Positions 6,641 through 8,955 of a stretch of DNA of 8,955 nucleotides are shown in pieces; position 1 is the first letter of the stretch; the number at the start of each line of letters is the position of its first letter. Origin of the DNA: Comamonadaceae bacterium (GTDB lineage Bacteria; Pseudomonadota; Gammaproteobacteria; Burkholderiales; Burkholderiaceae); contig CANNNB010000085.1 in NCBI GenBank assembly GCA_947505995.1, forward strand, positions 1 through 8,955, in the 5' to 3' direction. Both the position numbers and the translations under genes were made by a program. The notes below the pieces were generated by a model, which saw nothing but the letters and a program-made list of their open reading frames with translations, did not search any database and was not told the DNA's origin.

Positions 6641-7636
6641 GTGAAGCATCCGCGCGACATTCTGTTGGGTTCACAAGCTGCAGGCAACGTGTTGCCTGTC
6701 TGTGATCATTACAGTGGTGTCGAAGTGCGGATGCGCAAAAGCTTGCAGCTCCAAGCAGAATTGACTCAGGAGTTTGGCGCCTGCGTTTTTGATGTGACAT
6801 TGGACTGTGAGGATGGTGCACCGGTGGGCGGCGAAATAGAGCACGCTCATTTGGTCAAAGAAATTGCTCTGAATTCGGCCCCTGAAGCCAGGGTTGCTGT
6901 GCGTGTTCACCCCGTCGACCATCCATCATTTTTGAGTGATGTGAACCTCATTGTCGGTTCTGCGTATGCCAAATTGCGACATGTGATGGTGCCCAAGGTT
7001 GAGTCGCTGGCCGATGTTGAATCAGCGTCGCAAGCCTTGAATCAAGCGGGTGCTGTTGACATGCCCTTGCACGTCTTGATCGAATCACCTGCTGCAGTAC
7101 ACCGTGCTTTTGCAATTGCCGCACACCCTCGGGTCCAATCCCTGAGTTTTGGTCTGATGGATTTTGTGTCTGCCCATGGCGGTGCCATTCCCTCCAGCGG
7201 TATGGGTGTGTTGGGACAATTCTCGCACCCTTTGGTTTTGCGGGCCAAGTTAGAAATAGCCAGTGCTTGTCATGCGCATGGCAAAGTTCCGTCTCATTGT
7301 GTCGTGACCGAGTTCAGTGATTTGGAGGCCATTAAAGTGGCGGCTACCAAAGCTTCGCGAGAGTTGGGTTACACACGCATGTGGAGCATCCACCCGAGCC
7401 AAATCAGGCCCGTGGTCGAGGCCTTGGCGCCCAGTGCCCATGAAATTGAACAAGCTGCTGAGTTAATTGATGTTGCAAGCAGAGCAGCTTGGGCACCTGT
7501 GAGTTTTGGCGGTCAATTGCATGACCGCGCAAGTTACAGATTTTTTTGGCAAGTGCTCGAGCGCGCTTACCAAACAGGCAGGCATTTACCAGACTCAGTT
7601 CAAGCCTATTTTGGAGAGCCGACATGCGCAAATTGA
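6641..7636 (+). CDS. CitE-like CoA-ester lyase (HpcH/HpaI aldolase/citrate lyase family)
   Basis: This 331-residue TIM-barrel protein belongs to the HpcH/HpaI-citrate lyase beta superfamily, whose members cleave or form C-C bonds in malyl-CoA, citramalyl-CoA, citryl-CoA and similar esters, or hydrolyse malyl-CoA. Visible motifs are the acidic DVTLDCEDGAP (51-61, with E57 and D58), RVHP (88-91), VPKVES (117-122), IESPAAV with the likely metal ligand E148, SFGLMDF with D174, and SIHPSQI (249-255). The start is GTG at 6641, 15 nt after mdh, with no Shine-Dalgarno, so translation probably depends on coupling to mdh. No citD/citF partners are present, which argues against a true citrate lyase complex. 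Malyl- or citramalyl-CoA lyase or thioesterase activity is plausible, but the substrate cannot be told from sequence. Confidence 0.88.
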   Translation: MKHPRDILLGSQAAGNVLPVCDHYSGVEVRMRKSLQLQAELTQEFGACVFDVTLDCEDGAPVGGEIEHAHLVKEIALNSAPEARVAVRVHPVDHPSFLSDVNLIVGSAYAKLRHVMVPKVESLADVESASQALNQAGAVDMPLHVLIESPAAVHRAFAIAAHPRVQSLSFGLMDFVSAHGGAIPSSGMGVLGQFSHPLVLRAKLEIASACHAHGKVPSHCVVTEFSDLEAIKVAATKASRELGYTRMWSIHPSQIRPVVEALAPSAHEIEQAAELIDVASRAAWAPVSFGGQLHDRASYRFFWQVLERAYQTGRHLPDSVQAYFGEPTCAN

Positions 7637-8196
7637 AGCTGATTGTCCTGTTCATTTTGAACTTCGCGTTGGCCAGCCACTTGGCCTTTGCGCAAGCACC
7701 TAGCGCAGCCCAAGTGGCTAACAAGAAAGATGGTAAGGCCAAGTCTGAGGCCCATCCGACAGCCAGTAAAGCAGTGAAGAACAGCGAGTCGATTAGGAGC
7801 AAGGCTACGCTCGTTGAGCACGCGTTAGCGCCGCAAGAACTCAGTATTGCTGAACGCGTTCATGTTGGGCAATTGCCTTGTGAACTAGGCACCTCAGTTC
7901 TCATGACCGCCGATGCCAACGCACCTGGTTACTTCAATTTGCAAGGCAAGGGCTACAAATACCGAATGCGGCCCATCGCCACGACCACAGGTGCTATTCG
8001 CTTGGAAGATGAAAAGGCGGGGACTGTTTGGTTGCAGCTTTCCAACAAGTCCATGCTCATGGATCAAAAAAATGGTCGTCGATTGGCCGATGAATGTGCT
8101 CACCCCGACCAGGTGGCCGTTGCCAATGACATGAAGGTCAACCCACCGCCAGCATTGATTGATGTGAGTGATATTGTCTCAACCATCAAGCGCTGA
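7624..8196 (+). CDS. Exported protein of unknown function
   Basis: I do not recognise this 190-residue protein with confidence. The ATG at 7624 has GGAGAG 5 nt upstream and overlaps the end of the lyase gene by 13 nt. The open frame extends further left but has no better start. Residues 1-23 form a clear signal peptide (MRKLK, a hydrophobic core, then AFA before a likely cut at 23/24). An Ala/Lys/Ser-rich linker follows to about residue 60, then a compact domain (about 80-165) with two cysteines, C86 and C158, that could form a disulfide in the periplasm. The segment TTGAIRLEDEKAGTVWLQLS followed by NKSMLM loosely resembles the MliC lysozyme-inhibitor fold, a weak guess. Its place among cytosolic TCA genes is unexpected. 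Confidence 0.8.
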   Translation: MRKLKLIVLFILNFALASHLAFAQAPSAAQVANKKDGKAKSEAHPTASKAVKNSESIRSKATLVEHALAPQELSIAERVHVGQLPCELGTSVLMTADANAPGYFNLQGKGYKYRMRPIATTTGAIRLEDEKAGTVWLQLSNKSMLMDQKNGRRLADECAHPDQVAVANDMKVNPPPALIDVSDIVSTIKR

Positions 8197-8252
8197 GCTG
8201 TGAAGTTTGAAAAGTTAATTTGTAAATTTATTTCGTAAGACAGGAGAAAACT
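8197..8252 (+). promoter_or_regulatory. acnB upstream spacer
   Basis: This 56-nt AT-rich spacer ends in a strong ribosome-binding site, AGGAG (8242-8246), 6 nt before the acnB ATG. It contains AAAGTTAATTTG (8211-8222), an 11-of-12 match to the AAAGTCAATTTG element near sdhC and mdh. It also contains TAAGAC (8236-8241), which matches part of the ATAAGAC half-site near mdh. A TTGAAA (8207-8212) could be a -35 box, but no good -10 was found. No terminator hairpin is visible, so acnB is likely read through from mdh. Confidence 0.3.
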
Positions 8253-8955
8253 ATGTTGCAAGCTTATCGTGAACATACCGCTGAACGTGCAGCGCTGGGC
8301 ATTCCCCCGCTGCCTTTGGATGCCAAACAGACCGCTGAGTTAATTGAACTCATCAAAAATCCACCACAAGGTGAAGAGGCCTTTTTGTTAGACCTGCTCA
8401 CACACCGTGTGCCTCCTGGCGTTGACGATGCAGCCAAAGTCAAGGCCTCGTTCTTGTCTGCAGTTGCTCATGGCGACTTGTCTGTTGCATTGGTGAACAA
8501 GGCCAAAGCCACTGAATTGTTGGGCACGATGGTTGGTGGTTACAACGTCAAACCCTTGATTGACTTGCTCGACCACCCAGAAGTGTCCGCTGTGGCTGCT
8601 GAAGGTTTGAAAAAAACATTGCTGATGTTTGACTTCTTTCATGATGTTGCCGAAAAATCAAAGGCTGGCAATGCCAACGCATCGGCTGTCATTCAAAGCT
8701 GGGCCAATGCTGAGTGGTTCACTTCGCGCCCTGAAGTGGCAAAAAAAATTACCGTCTCGGTGTTTAAAGTACCTGGTGAAACCAACACCGACGATTTGTC
8801 GCCCGCACCCGACGCCTGGAGTCGCCCCGACATTCCACTGCATTACTTGGCTATGTTGAAAAACACACGTCCTGATGCAGCCTTTAAACCAGAAGAAGAC
8901 GGCAAGCGCGGCCCTATGGCCTTCATTGAAGAGATGAAGAAAAAAGGCCACTTGG
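8253..8955 (+). CDS. acnB: Aconitate hydratase B, N-terminal part (runs off right edge)
   Basis: AcnB interconverts citrate and isocitrate through cis-aconitate using a [4Fe-4S] cluster. The 234 codons present match the N-terminus of E. coli AcnB closely. They cover the HEAT-like domain found only in the B-type enzyme (MLQAYREHTAERAALGIPPL, NPPQGEEAFLLDLLTHRVPP, LLGTMVGGYNVKPLIDLLD), then the start of the swivel domain (FKVPGETNTDDLSPAPDAWS, about residues 171-190). The cluster cysteines and most of the active site of this roughly 860-residue enzyme lie beyond the window. The ATG is fixed by AGGAG 6 nt upstream. It is the fourth gene in line after mdh, 56 nt from the exported-protein gene. 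Confidence 0.97.
   Translation, partial: MLQAYREHTAERAALGIPPLPLDAKQTAELIELIKNPPQGEEAFLLDLLTHRVPPGVDDAAKVKASFLSAVAHGDLSVALVNKAKATELLGTMVGGYNVKPLIDLLDHPEVSAVAAEGLKKTLLMFDFFHDVAEKSKAGNANASAVIQSWANAEWFTSRPEVAKKITVSVFKVPGETNTDDLSPAPDAWSRPDIPLHYLAMLKNTRPDAAFKPEEDGKRGPMAFIEEMKKKGHL

Overview
The window is a chromosomal cluster of TCA-cycle genes from a betaproteobacterium, most likely a Burkholderiales member of the Comamonadaceae. I base this on gene order, on the MDH, SdhA and SdhB protein sequences, and on the moderate GC content judged by eye. It shows no mobile elements, RNA genes or CRISPR arrays. Every long coding region is a recognisable housekeeping gene except two in the right-hand operon.

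Left two thirds (minus strand, transcribed from right to left): a GntR/HutC-family regulator (4628-5410), then sdhC, sdhD, sdhA, sdhB, sdhE and the start of gltA, which runs off the left edge. These encode succinate dehydrogenase (complex II), its FAD-attachment factor and citrate synthase. A short hairpin plus U-tract separates the regulator from sdhC. Spacers inside the sdh block are short (15, 69, 18 and 28 nt), and 76 nt separate sdhE from gltA.

Right third (plus strand): mdh (malate dehydrogenase), a CitE-like CoA-ester lyase of unknown substrate, a small exported protein of unknown function that overlaps the lyase by 13 nt, and the start of acnB (aconitase B), which runs off the right edge. 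Together the two blocks supply four consecutive TCA steps: succinate to fumarate, malate to oxaloacetate, oxaloacetate to citrate, and citrate to isocitrate. Fumarase is the missing link.

The control region between the divergent regulator and mdh (5411-5638) is the most informative non-coding part. It holds an AT-rich palindrome (TCTTATATAAGA) with a repeated ATAAGAC half-site, placed inside the probable regulator promoter and next to the -35 box of the probable mdh promoter. It also holds a roughly 120-nt mdh leader in which one 8-nt segment can pair either with a neighbouring upstream copy or with the identical copy covering the mdh ribosome-binding site. A GTYAATT-type element recurs upstream of gltA, sdhC, mdh and acnB. 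I see no sign of a wholly new system. The regulatory architecture and the two uncharacterised genes in the mdh-acnB operon are the parts worth following up.
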